From NCBI GenBank assembly GCA_003575245.1, contig NMQN01000458.1:1-15918 (forward strand): a stretch of DNA of 15,918 nucleotides, in the 5' to 3' direction. Shown piece after piece: positions 7,255 to 15,279 of the stretch (its first letter is position 1; the number at the start of each line of letters is the position of its first letter). This DNA comes from Candidatus Atribacteria bacterium 1244-E10-H5-B2 (GTDB lineage: Bacteria > Atribacterota > JS1 > SB-45 > 34-128). A program made the position numbers and the translations under genes. A model generated the notes under the pieces. It searched no databases and was not told the origin of the DNA. It saw only the letters and a list, made by a program, of their open reading frames with translations.

Positions 7255-8274
7255 ATGAAGACTTTTTTAGACGCAGTTTTAAACGGAAGGAATCTTAATC
7301 AGGATGAAGCGTATAAAGCAATGGAATTTATAATGGAAGGGAATGCAAATGATTGCCAGATTGCGGCTTTCCTCATTGCATTGAAAATAAAAGGAGAAAC
7401 AACTGATGAAATAAGCGGCTTTTCCAGAGCTATGCTGGATAAGGCTGTAAAAGTAAAAAGCAGGCATAAAAACATTGTTGATACCTGTGGAACTGGTGGT
7501 GATGGTCTTGGTACTTTCAATATTTCCACTACTGCCGCATTTATAGCTGCAGGCGCAGGGGTACCGGTTGCAAAACATGGCAATAGAAATGTATCCGGTA
7601 GAAGTGGAAGCGCTGATGTCTTAGAAGAGCTGGGGGTAAATATAAATCTTGAATGCAGTGAGGTTTCGGATTGTCTGGATAGTATAGGTATAGGCTTTAT
7701 TTTTGCTCCTAAGGCGCATACAGCTATGAAATATGTAGCAAAAGCAAGGAAGGATATGGGCATAAGGACTGTTTTTAATATTTTGGGCCCCCTTACCAAT
7801 CCGGCACGGCCAAATGGCTGTGTCCTGGGTGTATTTGATAACAATTTAATATATATGATGATAAATACCTTGAAAAATTTAGGTGTAGAGAGGGCATTTG
7901 TAGTCAATGGCGAGGAAGTGCTTGATGAACTTTCTGTTTCTGGTAAAAACTCGGTTGCTGAATTAAGAGATGGCAGGATCAGCAAATATATTTTGGACCC
8001 GGAAAAGCTGGGTTTTAAAAAGTCAAATATTTCAGATCTGGCAGGTGGAGATGCAAAGGAGAATGCCAGGATTTTAACCAGTATCCTTACCGGGGAGGAA
8101 AAGGGCGCAAGAAGAGATTCTGCTGTTATTAATGCTGCAGCAGCTATAGTTTCAGGTAAAAAATCTGACTCCCTGTCTGAGGCTGTAGATTTAGCTAACC
8201 ATTCTATTGAAAGCGGAAAAGCATATGAGAAATTAAATAGATTGATTGAATTTACAAATAGAAAAACTAATTAA
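7255..8274 (+). CDS. trpD: Anthranilate phosphoribosyltransferase
   Basis: TrpD joins anthranilate to PRPP to give phosphoribosylanthranilate. It is a stand-alone enzyme of 339 residues with no fused amidotransferase domain, unlike the TrpGD fusion of enterics. The PRPP site DTCGTGGDGLGTFN (76-89), the anthranilate-site KHGNR (107-111) and the RTVFNILGPLTNPA segment (171-184) are all canonical, as is VNGEEVLDELS further on. A good ribosome site (AAGGAG, 7241-7246) lies eight bases before the ATG. It follows trpE after 60 bases with no visible terminator, so both are probably in one transcript. It has no Trp residue. Confidence 0.97.
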   Translation: MKTFLDAVLNGRNLNQDEAYKAMEFIMEGNANDCQIAAFLIALKIKGETTDEISGFSRAMLDKAVKVKSRHKNIVDTCGTGGDGLGTFNISTTAAFIAAGAGVPVAKHGNRNVSGRSGSADVLEELGVNINLECSEVSDCLDSIGIGFIFAPKAHTAMKYVAKARKDMGIRTVFNILGPLTNPARPNGCVLGVFDNNLIYMMINTLKNLGVERAFVVNGEEVLDELSVSGKNSVAELRDGRISKYILDPEKLGFKKSNISDLAGGDAKENARILTSILTGEEKGARRDSAVINAAAAIVSGKKSDSLSEAVDLANHSIESGKAYEKLNRLIEFTNRKTN

Positions 8275-8307
8275 AGCCCGGTCAGCATGTTTTAAAAGAG
8301 AATAAAT

Positions 8308-9120
8308 TTGAAATACCTAAAGGAAATTTTAATTGTAAAAAAAGAAGAAATAAGAAAAATAAGAATAAGTTCAGAATGGAAAAAACCTGCTGTAAAAAAT
8401 ACAGAAAAAGAAAAGGGGAGTTTTTTAAGGAATATTAAAAGAGATAAAGTAAATGTGATTGCAGAGATTAAGAAAGCCTCTCCTTCTAAGGGAATTATCA
8501 ACGATCGGCTTGATATTGAGGAGACGGCACTGCTTTATGATAAGTTTAAAAGCTTTATCTGCGGGATATCAGTTCTTACTGAATCATTATATTTTAAGGG
8601 TGATCCTGAGAATATAAGGATAGTCAAGAAAAAATCAAAACTACCGGTACTAAGAAAGGATTTTATCTTCAGTGAGGTTCAGATTTATGAGAGCGCGTCT
8701 CTAGGGGCAGATTGTATCCTGCTTATCAGTTCGCTTCTGGGAAAGAGAAAATTAAGAAAGTTGTATGAATTGGCCGGAAATCTGGGGTTGGATGTGCTGG
8801 TCGAGGTACATAGCGTGAAAGAACTGGATAAGGCACTGGATATTGGCGCGCAATTTATAGGTATAAATAACCGTAATTTAAAGGATATGAGCATTGATAG
8901 AAAAACAGTTTATAATATTTTAGATTACAGCAGAAATAAAGATTTATCTGATAAAATTTTTGTCTGTGAGAGCGGTGTGGAAAATGTTGAGTATATTAAA
9001 AGCCTGTTTTTGAGCGGAATAAATACTTTTCTGGTTGGCGGGTATTTTATGATAAGTAAAAATTTAGAAAAAACTTTAAGCAGTATGGAACTTGAACTGA
9101 AAAGGGAGAAACTATTATAG
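8308..9120 (+). CDS. trpC: Indole-3-glycerol phosphate synthase
   Basis: TrpC decarboxylates and closes carboxyphenylaminodeoxyribulose phosphate to indole-3-glycerol phosphate in a TIM-barrel fold. At 270 residues it is typical. VIAEIKKASPSKG (50-62) carries the catalytic Glu and Lys, LRKDFI (115-120) the second Lys, LVEVH (164-168), IGINNRNL (184-191) and CESGV (220-224) the remaining active-site strands. The phosphate loop near the C-terminus reads LVGGYFM (242-248), where most relatives have a form like VGESLM, a mild divergence. The TTG start at 8308 is chosen because AAAAGAG (8294-8300) lies seven bases upstream and the N-terminal helix then has normal length. It is 33 bases after trpD. 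It is separate from trpF, unlike the enteric fusion. Confidence 0.96.
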   Translation: MKYLKEILIVKKEEIRKIRISSEWKKPAVKNTEKEKGSFLRNIKRDKVNVIAEIKKASPSKGIINDRLDIEETALLYDKFKSFICGISVLTESLYFKGDPENIRIVKKKSKLPVLRKDFIFSEVQIYESASLGADCILLISSLLGKRKLRKLYELAGNLGLDVLVEVHSVKELDKALDIGAQFIGINNRNLKDMSIDRKTVYNILDYSRNKDLSDKIFVCESGVENVEYIKSLFLSGINTFLVGGYFMISKNLEKTLSSMELELKREKLL

Positions 9121-9274
9121 AAAAAAAGTTTGCCGGAAAGATTAAAATATTTATCTATATAGGTTTTTACTGATAATATAGGGTAAAATATTGTTAAATA
9201 TATAGTGTGTTAAAATTTGCAAGTGTATAAAGAAGTGCAAGAATAAAAAAATAAATATATAAGGAAGTTAGAGA
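9121..9274. other. trpC-trpF spacer, no gene seen
   Basis: This 154-base gap is the longest inside the trp operon and is very AT-rich. Several -10-like boxes occur (for example TAAAAT at 9184-9189 and 9211-9216), but none has a -35 at acceptable spacing. No hairpin with a T-tract was found, so I do not call a promoter or terminator. Confidence 0.5.
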
Positions 9275-9928
9275 ATGGTCTGGATAAAGATATGTGGAAT
9301 TACAAATTTAGAAGATGCAAAAAGTATATCCGAATTGGGAATAGATGCGATGGGATTTATCCTGTCTACCGATAGTCCCAGAAAAGTAGAAATCATAACT
9401 GCATATAGAATAATTGAAGCACTGCGGACCGGGGAGAATAAAATTTCAATGGTAGGAGTATTCGTAAACGAAGAAATTAGAAAAGTTCTTAATGACTGTA
9501 GAAGTCTAAGGTTAGATTATATACAGCTTTCAGGTGATGAAGATAGGGATTATTTAAAAGATTTAAAAGAAAAAGCTAAGGATATAAAAATTATAAAGTC
9601 AATAAGAATTAAAAGTAAAAATGAATCTTATAGGGCCAAGATTAATAAAAAGGTGGACAAGTTAAAAGAATACGCAGATTTTATTCTGCTGGATAACTAT
9701 AGTAAAAATGTTTACGGAGGGACAGGAGTGCCTTTTAACTGGGATATTGTAAAAGATTACTGCTGGGAAATTCCTGTTATAATATCCGGAGGACTTGATG
9801 CGGAAAACGTGAGGCAGGCTGTAGATATTGTAAAACCGTCTGGTGTGGATGCATCGTCTAAATTAGAAATCTATCCCGGTAAAAAGGATATGGATAAAGT
9901 TACTGGATTTATAAATGCTTTAAAATAG
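9275..9928 (+). CDS. trpF: Phosphoribosylanthranilate isomerase
   Basis: TrpF isomerises phosphoribosylanthranilate to carboxyphenylaminodeoxyribulose phosphate, acting between TrpD and TrpC. It is a 217-residue TIM barrel. The N-terminal KICGIT motif gives the general-base Cys at position 7. [14 protein letters not shown] (138-151) supplies the catalytic Asp (D140) and the glycine loop. SGGLDAENV (171-179) and GVDASSKLE (190-198) form the phosphate site. IQLSGDED (83-90) has Ser where most relatives have His (QLHGDE), a small deviation. The ribosome site AAGGAAG (9261-9267) sits seven bases before ATG 9275. It carries three of the five Trp residues encoded by the whole operon. The 154-base gap before it contains no convincing terminator. 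Confidence 0.95.
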   Translation: MVWIKICGITNLEDAKSISELGIDAMGFILSTDSPRKVEIITAYRIIEALRTGENKISMVGVFVNEEIRKVLNDCRSLRLDYIQLSGDEDRDYLKDLKEKAKDIKIIKSIRIKSKNESYRAKINKKVDKLKEYADFILLDNYSKNVYGGTGVPFNWDIVKDYCWEIPVIISGGLDAENVRQAVDIVKPSGVDASSKLEIYPGKKDMDKVTGFINALK

Positions 9929-9951
9929 GTTATAGAAAGTTTTTAGGGCAA

Positions 9952-11175
9952 ATGAAAAAAGATGAAAAAAAATTAAAAAAGGCAAATAGCAGTTTCAGGG
10001 GAAAAGAATACAGGAGCTATGGAAATGGATATTTTGGGACATTTGGAGGTATATATGTTCCGGAGATACTGATCAGCGCTTTGAAGGAGTTGGAAAAAAA
10101 TTACTTTAAGTATAAAAAGGATAAAAAGTTTAAAGAAGAACTCTCATTTTATTTAAAAAACTATGTGGGAAGACCCACACCCCTTTATTATGCAGAGAGA
10201 CTTTCAAACAGGCTGGGCAGAGCCAGAATATATTTAAAAAGAGAAGACCTCTGCCACCTTGGAGCTCATAAAATTAATAATACTGTTGGCCAGGTACTTC
10301 TTGCCAGAAAAATGGGAAAAAAATTTATAATTGCAGAGACCGGTGCGGGCCAGCATGGTGTGGCAACTGCTGCTGCGGCAGCACTATTCAATATGAGCTG
10401 CAAGGTTTTTATGGGAAGCAAGGATATTAAAAGACAGTCTTCTAATGTAATTAAAATGAAACTAATGGGTGCGGAAGTAATAGAAGTTTCTTCAGGGAGC
10501 AAGACATTAAAGGATGCAGTAAATGAGACTCTTCGCTACTGGGTGTCAAGAGTGGATGATACTTATTATGTCCTGGGTTCAGTAGTAGGTCCCCATCCTT
10601 ACCCCACTATGGTCAGGGATTTCCAGGTAATCATAGGAAAAGAAACTAAAAAGCAGATAATGGATATAGAGGGAAGGCTTCCTGATTATATTATAGCCTG
10701 TGTTGGCGGCGGGAGTAATTCTATAGGAATATTTTACCCTTTCCTAGAGGATGCGGATTCTGTCAAACTTATAGGAGTGGAAGCAGGAGGTAAGGGTATT
10801 AAAAGCAAGAAGCATGGGGCATCTTTAGGCTATGGAGATAAAGGAATATTCCACGGTGCCTTCAGTTACGTGCTGCAGGATGATTACGGACAGATAGAAG
10901 AGGCATATTCTATATCAGCCGGACTTGACTACCCCGGAGTCGGTCCAGAGCATGCATACATGAAAGAAAAAGGAATAGTAAAATATGAGTATATCCTGGA
11001 CAGCGAGGCACTGGAGGCGTTTAATACATTATCAATATGCGAAGGGATAATTCCTGCTTATGAAAGTTCCCATGCCCTGGCTTATACAGCAAAACTGGCT
11101 CCGTCGCTGGACAGTGATAAAGTAATTATTGTTAATCTGTCCGGGCGGGGAGATAAAGACATTGATAATAAATAA
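9952..11175 (+). CDS. trpB: Tryptophan synthase beta chain
   Basis: TrpB condenses indole, channelled from TrpA, with serine to form tryptophan, using pyridoxal phosphate. The 407-residue protein is of the TrpB1 type that pairs with Trp[14 protein letters not shown] (73-85) and [16 protein letters not shown] (95-110) lead to the PLP Schiff-base Lys (K107). AETGAGQHG (128-136) includes the catalytic Glu (E129). GGGSN (252-256) binds the cofactor phosphate. SGRGDKD (397-403) closes the site. A Lys-rich N-terminal extension of about 10 residues is slightly unusual and may mean a later start, although no better start codon is apparent. AGGG (9945-9948) precedes the ATG by three bases, a close spacing. 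The gap from trpF is only 23 bases. Confidence 0.97.
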   Translation: MKKDEKKLKKANSSFRGKEYRSYGNGYFGTFGGIYVPEILISALKELEKNYFKYKKDKKFKEELSFYLKNYVGRPTPLYYAERLSNRLGRARIYLKREDLCHLGAHKINNTVGQVLLARKMGKKFIIAETGAGQHGVATAAAAALFNMSCKVFMGSKDIKRQSSNVIKMKLMGAEVIEVSSGSKTLKDAVNETLRYWVSRVDDTYYVLGSVVGPHPYPTMVRDFQVIIGKETKKQIMDIEGRLPDYIIACVGGGSNSIGIFYPFLEDADSVKLIGVEAGGKGIKSKKHGASLGYGDKGIFHGAFSYVLQDDYGQIEEAYSISAGLDYPGVGPEHAYMKEKGIVKYEYILDSEALEAFNTLSICEGIIPAYESSHALAYTAKLAPSLDSDKVIIVNLSGRGDKDIDNK

Positions 11176-11207
11176 AGACATCAGACAGCAGGTACGGGTG
11201 AAAATTA

Positions 11208-12026
11208 ATGTATGAAGGCAAAGATAACCCCATAGAGAGGGTTTTTAAAAAATTAAGAAAAAATAACCAGAAAGCTTTTATTCCATTTATAACCTGTGGT
11301 TTTCCCAGCCTTGATGGCTTTTTTAGTTTATTTGAAACCCTGGATAAAAATGGGGCAGATATAATAGAAGTAGGTATTCCATTTTCAGATCCACTGGCTG
11401 ATGGTCCGGTTATTCAGACTACTTCAAAGATTGCTCTGGAAAACGGGATAAATACAGACATTGTCTTTAATTCAATAATTAAAATAAGAAAAAGCAGTGA
11501 TACACCTATAGCCATTATGACTTATTTTAATATCATTTACCATTACGGGACCGGGAGGTTTTTAAAAAAAGCTAAAGAAGCAGGAGTAAATGGACTTATA
11601 ATTCCTGACTTACCGCTGGAAGAATTTACCTCCTATAGGAGCTATTTTAACGGGGTAAATATTGATAATATTATGTTTGCTTCTTTGACCTCCAGTAAAG
11701 AAAGGTTATCCGCCATTGCAGGACAATGCAGGGGATTTATATACTGTATTTCAGTAAAAGGGGTTACCGGGATTAGAAATAGCATAAGACCGGAAGTTAT
11801 AGATTTTTTAAAGAACTTAAAAGAAATAACCACTCTACCCCTGGCATTAGGCTTTGGTCTCTCAAACAGGGAACAAATTAATCAGATTAAAGGCTATTGT
11901 GATGGAGTTATTATAGGCAGTAAAATTTTATCTCTGCTGCTTGAAGCCCGGAGTTTTAACAGTGGACTGAAAGAAGTTAAAAATTTTGCTTTAGATATTA
12001 ACAAAGTGTTAAAGGATAGAATCTAA
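11208..12026 (+). CDS. trpA: Tryptophan synthase alpha chain
   Basis: TrpA cleaves indole-3-glycerol phosphate to indole and glyceraldehyde 3-phosphate and passes indole to TrpB. It is a 272-residue TIM barrel. EVGIPFSDPLADGPVIQ (54-70) carries both catalytic acids (E54 and D65 by family alignment). IPDLPLEE (132-139) forms the beta-chain contact region, and the GVTGIR loop (185-190) is the mobile loop 6. FASLTSS (157-163) replaces the more usual AP-T-T form, and GFGLSN replaces GFGIS; both are conservative. It follows trpB after 32 bases and ends the operon. The ribosome site is weak (GGGTG, 11196-11200), so translation may be coupled to trpB. The protein has no Trp residue. No strong terminator follows; only an AT-only stem (12036-12043 with 12064-12071) is visible. 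Confidence 0.96.
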   Translation: MYEGKDNPIERVFKKLRKNNQKAFIPFITCGFPSLDGFFSLFETLDKNGADIIEVGIPFSDPLADGPVIQTTSKIALENGINTDIVFNSIIKIRKSSDTPIAIMTYFNIIYHYGTGRFLKKAKEAGVNGLIIPDLPLEEFTSYRSYFNGVNIDNIMFASLTSSKERLSAIAGQCRGFIYCISVKGVTGIRNSIRPEVIDFLKNLKEITTLPLALGFGLSNREQINQIKGYCDGVIIGSKILSLLLEARSFNSGLKEVKNFALDINKVLKDRI

Positions 12027-12126
12027 TAAGTTAGTATTATTATTGCTAATATTGTTGATATTCATAATAATATGGATTAAAGAGCCTGATAGATGCAGGA
12101 TACCAAAATTAATTTAAATCAAAGTA

Positions 12127-13017
12127 ATGCTAGATTTTGATAAAGAAAAAGAAATTAAAGATTTAACCATAAGCATTGTAAGTTATAATAGTTTAAGTTT
12201 TTTAAAAGAATGCCTGAATTCTATATTATCAAGCCCACCCGGAGCAGGGCATGAAATTATAGTTGTTGATAATGCCTCCACTGACGGCACTGGTGAATTT
12301 GTAAAAAAGAATTATCCAGAAATAATCTTAATCCCAAATAACAGGAATATTGGATTTGCCGCGGCTAATAATAGAGCTATAGAAAAGTCCTGTTCAAAAT
12401 ATGTGCTTCTGATAAATAGCGATTGCATGGTTTACAAAAAGTCACTGGATAGTTTAGTGGACTTCATGGAAAAAAATCCTGAAGTTGGGATAGCTGGACC
12501 AAAAATAGTTAATAGTGATGGAACCATTCAGTTCTCATGCAGAAGATTTCCTTCTGTATTCAATGCTGCTGCTCATACCATACTTACAGATATCTTTCCC
12601 AATAACCCTTTTTCAAAAAAATATAAACTTGCTGACATCGGCAGGGATAATCCTTTTAAAGTGGACTGGGTTTCAGGGTCCTGTATGATTATAAGAAGAA
12701 AAGCTTTAGAAGATACAGGGATTCTTGATGAAAATTATTTTATGTATGTTGAAGATCTGGATATTTGTTATAGAATGTGGCAAAAGAATTGGGAAGTATA
12801 TTATTATCCTGAAGCTGAAATAATGCATTATATTGCAGGCAGCAGCGATGGTGGGAAAATTAAAGCGAGTTTCAGAATGCAAAAAAGTGTATTTTATTTT
12901 TTCTTGAAAAATTATAGAAGGAGTTGGAAAATTATTCTAATACCGCTGCTGGCGCTGACTCTTGGGTTCAGGTTGTTTCTTGCAATTATAAAAAGTCCTT
13001 TTTCAGGACAAAGATAA
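12127..13017 (+). CDS. Glycosyltransferase family 2 protein
   Basis: This is a GT-A fold glycosyltransferase of 296 residues. TISIVSYNS (14-22) is the first strand. VDNASTDGT (47-55) binds the donor nucleotide. INSDC (96-100) is the metal site. WVSGSCMIIRRKAL (181-194) and YVEDLDI (207-213) are the acceptor side, with the acidic pair E209-D210. Hydrophobic residues at 266-288 may anchor it in the membrane. It shares the whole motif layout with the gene at 2673-3617, including NSDGT(L/I)Q, WV(A/S)GS and DE(D/N)YFMY, so the two are paralogues separated by the trp operon. The frame has a stop at 12115-12117 just before ATG 12127, fixing the start, although the ribosome site is weak. It begins 100 bases after trpA, and whether it is transcribed with trp or from its own promoter is unclear. 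Its sugar specificity is unknown. Confidence 0.9.
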   Translation: MLDFDKEKEIKDLTISIVSYNSLSFLKECLNSILSSPPGAGHEIIVVDNASTDGTGEFVKKNYPEIILIPNNRNIGFAAANNRAIEKSCSKYVLLINSDCMVYKKSLDSLVDFMEKNPEVGIAGPKIVNSDGTIQFSCRRFPSVFNAAAHTILTDIFPNNPFSKKYKLADIGRDNPFKVDWVSGSCMIIRRKALEDTGILDENYFMYVEDLDICYRMWQKNWEVYYYPEAEIMHYIAGSSDGGKIKASFRMQKSVFYFFLKNYRRSWKIILIPLLALTLGFRLFLAIIKSPFSGQR

Positions 13018-13119
13018 TGTGACTTTATAAACATTTAATAGAGTTTAGATTTTTTATATTTAAGATTTTATATTAAAATAATCACTAAAGTAAAAATAGT
13101 TAACGGGGAGAATACGCTT

Positions 13120-14085
13120 TTGAGAATTTTGATAACAGGCATTGCAGGATTTGCCGGCAGGCATCTTACCACATATCTGACAACGGAAGATAATCATGAA
13201 ATTCTAGGAATTGACCTTAATTTTAAAAATTTTAATTCAGATAATTACTCTGGCAAAATAGAACTTCTTGAAGCAGACTTAACTGATAGGCAAAGGATTT
13301 TCAGTATTATAAAAAAATTCAAACCGCAGCAGGTCTATCATCTTGCAGCGCAGAGTTCGGTTAGTTATTCATGGGAGAATCCTGTAGAAACTTTCAGGAT
13401 TAATGTTTTTGGAGGAATAAATATCCTGGAGGGCCTTAAGAATTTTTGTCCCTGCTGCAAGATTCTTATGGTATGTACTGCTGAAGAATATGGAGAAATT
13501 GATAATGAAGATAAAGCGATTGATGAAAATTTCAGGATTTATCCTCAAAATCCATATGCTATCAGTAAATCAGCTCTGGATTTTTTCTCTTCTGTTTATT
13601 ATGGTGCATACAAACTCCCGGTATATATAAGCAGGTCATTCAACCATATTGGCCCGGGCCAGTCAGAAAGATTTGTTGTTTCAGATTTTGCCAGGCAGAT
13701 AGCTCTGATAGAAAGCGGCAGTCAGCACCCGGTAATAAGTGTTGGCAATCTCCAGTCTCAGCGGGATTTTTTAGACGTGCGGGATGCAGTTAAAGCATAC
13801 AATTATATAATAAATAAGGGAAGTGAGGGCCAGGTCTATAATGTTTGTTCAGGCCAAAAGCAGAAGATTTCAGATTTGCTTGATATTCTTGTATCATTAA
13901 GCACAAGGTCAGATATTAAAGTGAAGGTTGACAGGAGCAAGTTAAGGGCAATTGATGTTAAAATTATGTATGGAGATAACAGCAAATTAAAGGCCCGGAC
14001 TGGCTGGGCTTCCGAGTATTCTATCAAAACATCACTTAAGGATACACTCAATTACTGGAGGCAGAATGCTGGATTACAGATCTAA
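13120..14085 (+). CDS. rmd: GDP-4-keto-6-deoxy-D-mannose reductase (RMD-type)
   Basis: This is a short-chain dehydrogenase of the extended NAD(P)-sugar epimerase/dehydratase type, 321 residues. GIAGFAG (7-13) is the dinucleotide-binding Rossmann motif. HLAAQSSV (74-81) is the usual following strand. CTAEEYG (119-125) and YAISK (146-150) supply the catalytic Thr and the Tyr-Lys pair. RSFNHIGPGQ (172-181) and QRDFLDVRD (214-222) are the signature of RMD enzymes, which reduce GDP-4-keto-6-deoxymannose to GDP-D-rhamnose. A related activity giving GDP-6-deoxytalose cannot be excluded from sequence. The TTG start at 13120 has GGGGAG (13105-13110) nine bases upstream and begins the protein at the Rossmann strand. 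The mannose-1-phosphate guanylyltransferase-like gene follows at once, and gmd, whose product is the substrate, comes next, which supports the assignment. Confidence 0.85.
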   Translation: MRILITGIAGFAGRHLTTYLTTEDNHEILGIDLNFKNFNSDNYSGKIELLEADLTDRQRIFSIIKKFKPQQVYHLAAQSSVSYSWENPVETFRINVFGGINILEGLKNFCPCCKILMVCTAEEYGEIDNEDKAIDENFRIYPQNPYAISKSALDFFSSVYYGAYKLPVYISRSFNHIGPGQSERFVVSDFARQIALIESGSQHPVISVGNLQSQRDFLDVRDAVKAYNYIINKGSEGQVYNVCSGQKQKISDLLDILVSLSTRSDIKVKVDRSKLRAIDVKIMYGDNSKLKARTGWASEYSIKTSLKDTLNYWRQNAGLQI

Positions 14086-14108
14086 ATTAAAGGTGAAAAG
14101 GAGTTAGA

Positions 14109-15224
14109 TTGAAAGCAGTAATATTAGTTGGTGGAGAGGGAACAAGATTACGTCCAATTACATTTTTAAATCCAAAACCAATGCTGCCGCTTATAAATAA
14201 ACCTTTCATGGAAAATTTTATTTTCTGGCTTAAATCTCACGGGATTAAAGATATAATCTTTTCTACCGGCCACCTTCCGGAAAATTTTAAAAATTATTTT
14301 GGAGATGGCAGTAAGTTTGGATTAAAACTGACTTATGTTAAGGAAGAAAAACCGCTGGGTACATGCGGAGGAGTAAAAAATGTAGAGAAATATTTAGGCG
14401 GCGAACGTTTTATGGTATTCAATGGTGATATTCTTTCTTCACTGGATTTGACTGATATGATAGTTTTTCATAAAAGGAAAAAAGCAGATATAACTATATC
14501 ACTGACTCTTGTTAAAGATCCTACATCTTATGGACTGGTACCTATCGATAGTGAGGGAAAGGTTAAGCAGTTTCTGGAGAAGCCAAACCAGGAAGAAATT
14601 ACTACTAATTTAATTAATGCAGGGATGTATATTATCGAACCACATGTGATGAAGTTAGCGCCGGAAGGTGAAAATTATTCTTTCGAAAGAGGACTTTTCC
14701 CCAGGGCATTACGTGAAGGATGTAAGATTTATGGATATGTTTCAGACTCCTACTGGCTGGATGTCGGAACTCCGCAAAAGTATCTGGAGGCTCATTATGA
14801 TATTTTAAATAAGAAGGTAAATTTTAAATTTCCATATAAAGAAGTGCTGGAAAATATATATATAGGGAAAGGTTCAAAGTATTTTAAAAATAATTTTGTC
14901 TCCGGACCGGTTGTTATTGGTGAGAGAACCGAGATAGAGAAGGGTGCTAAAATAATGCCGCTTACGGTAATTGGGAATGACTGTTTTATATCCGGGGGAA
15001 CTGAAATTTCTGAAAGCATAATTTTTAACAATTGCAAAATTGGGAAGAATTGCCTTATAAAAAAATCTGTAATTTCAAATAATGTAGTAATTGGCCGGAA
15101 TGTAAGTGTAGAAGATTACTCTGTCATTGGAGATAACAGTAAAATTGGAAAGAATAATGTTTTAAAGGATGGCATTAAGATTAATGTAAATTCCAGTATC
15201 CCTGAGGGGCAAATTACTTTTTAA
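14109..15224 (+). CDS. Mannose-1-phosphate guanylyltransferase-like nucleotidyltransferase
   Basis: This is a sugar-phosphate nucleotidyltransferase of 371 residues, probably making GDP-mannose from mannose 1-phosphate and GTP. GGEGTRLRP (8-16) with NPKPMLPL (21-28) is the nucleotide-binding signature, NGD (105-107) the metal site, FLEKP (155-159) and NAGMYI (170-175) the sugar site, and WLDVGTP (216-222) ends the catalytic domain. Residues about 248-365 are left-handed beta-helix hexapeptide repeats with the I/V-G-x-x-x-x-I rhythm, as in GMPP-like two-domain enzymes rather than the ManC type with a cupin isomerase domain. The TTG start at 14109 has AAAAGGAG (14096-14103) five bases upstream. 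It lies 23 bases after rmd and 55 before gmd. Glucose-1-phosphate enzymes have a similar layout, so the mannose assignment relies partly on context. Confidence 0.8.
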   Translation: MKAVILVGGEGTRLRPITFLNPKPMLPLINKPFMENFIFWLKSHGIKDIIFSTGHLPENFKNYFGDGSKFGLKLTYVKEEKPLGTCGGVKNVEKYLGGERFMVFNGDILSSLDLTDMIVFHKRKKADITISLTLVKDPTSYGLVPIDSEGKVKQFLEKPNQEEITTNLINAGMYIIEPHVMKLAPEGENYSFERGLFPRALREGCKIYGYVSDSYWLDVGTPQKYLEAHYDILNKKVNFKFPYKEVLENIYIGKGSKYFKNNFVSGPVVIGERTEIEKGAKIMPLTVIGNDCFISGGTEISESIIFNNCKIGKNCLIKKSVISNNVVIGRNVSVEDYSVIGDNSKIGKNNVLKDGIKINVNSSIPEGQITF

Positions 15225-15279
15225 ACTTTAATTTATATAATAAAACTCTTTTTAAAAAATTTTAAGAGAGGAGGCAACA

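Noticed and set aside
7299..7985. Long reverse-strand reading frame of 228 codons
   Set aside because: It is fully antisense to trpD, whose motifs are intact, has no ribosome site or recognisable domain, and is a shadow frame.
12027..12126. Terminator after trpA
   Set aside because: The only stem (12036-12043 with 12064-12071) is A-T only with no following T-tract, not distinguishable from background.
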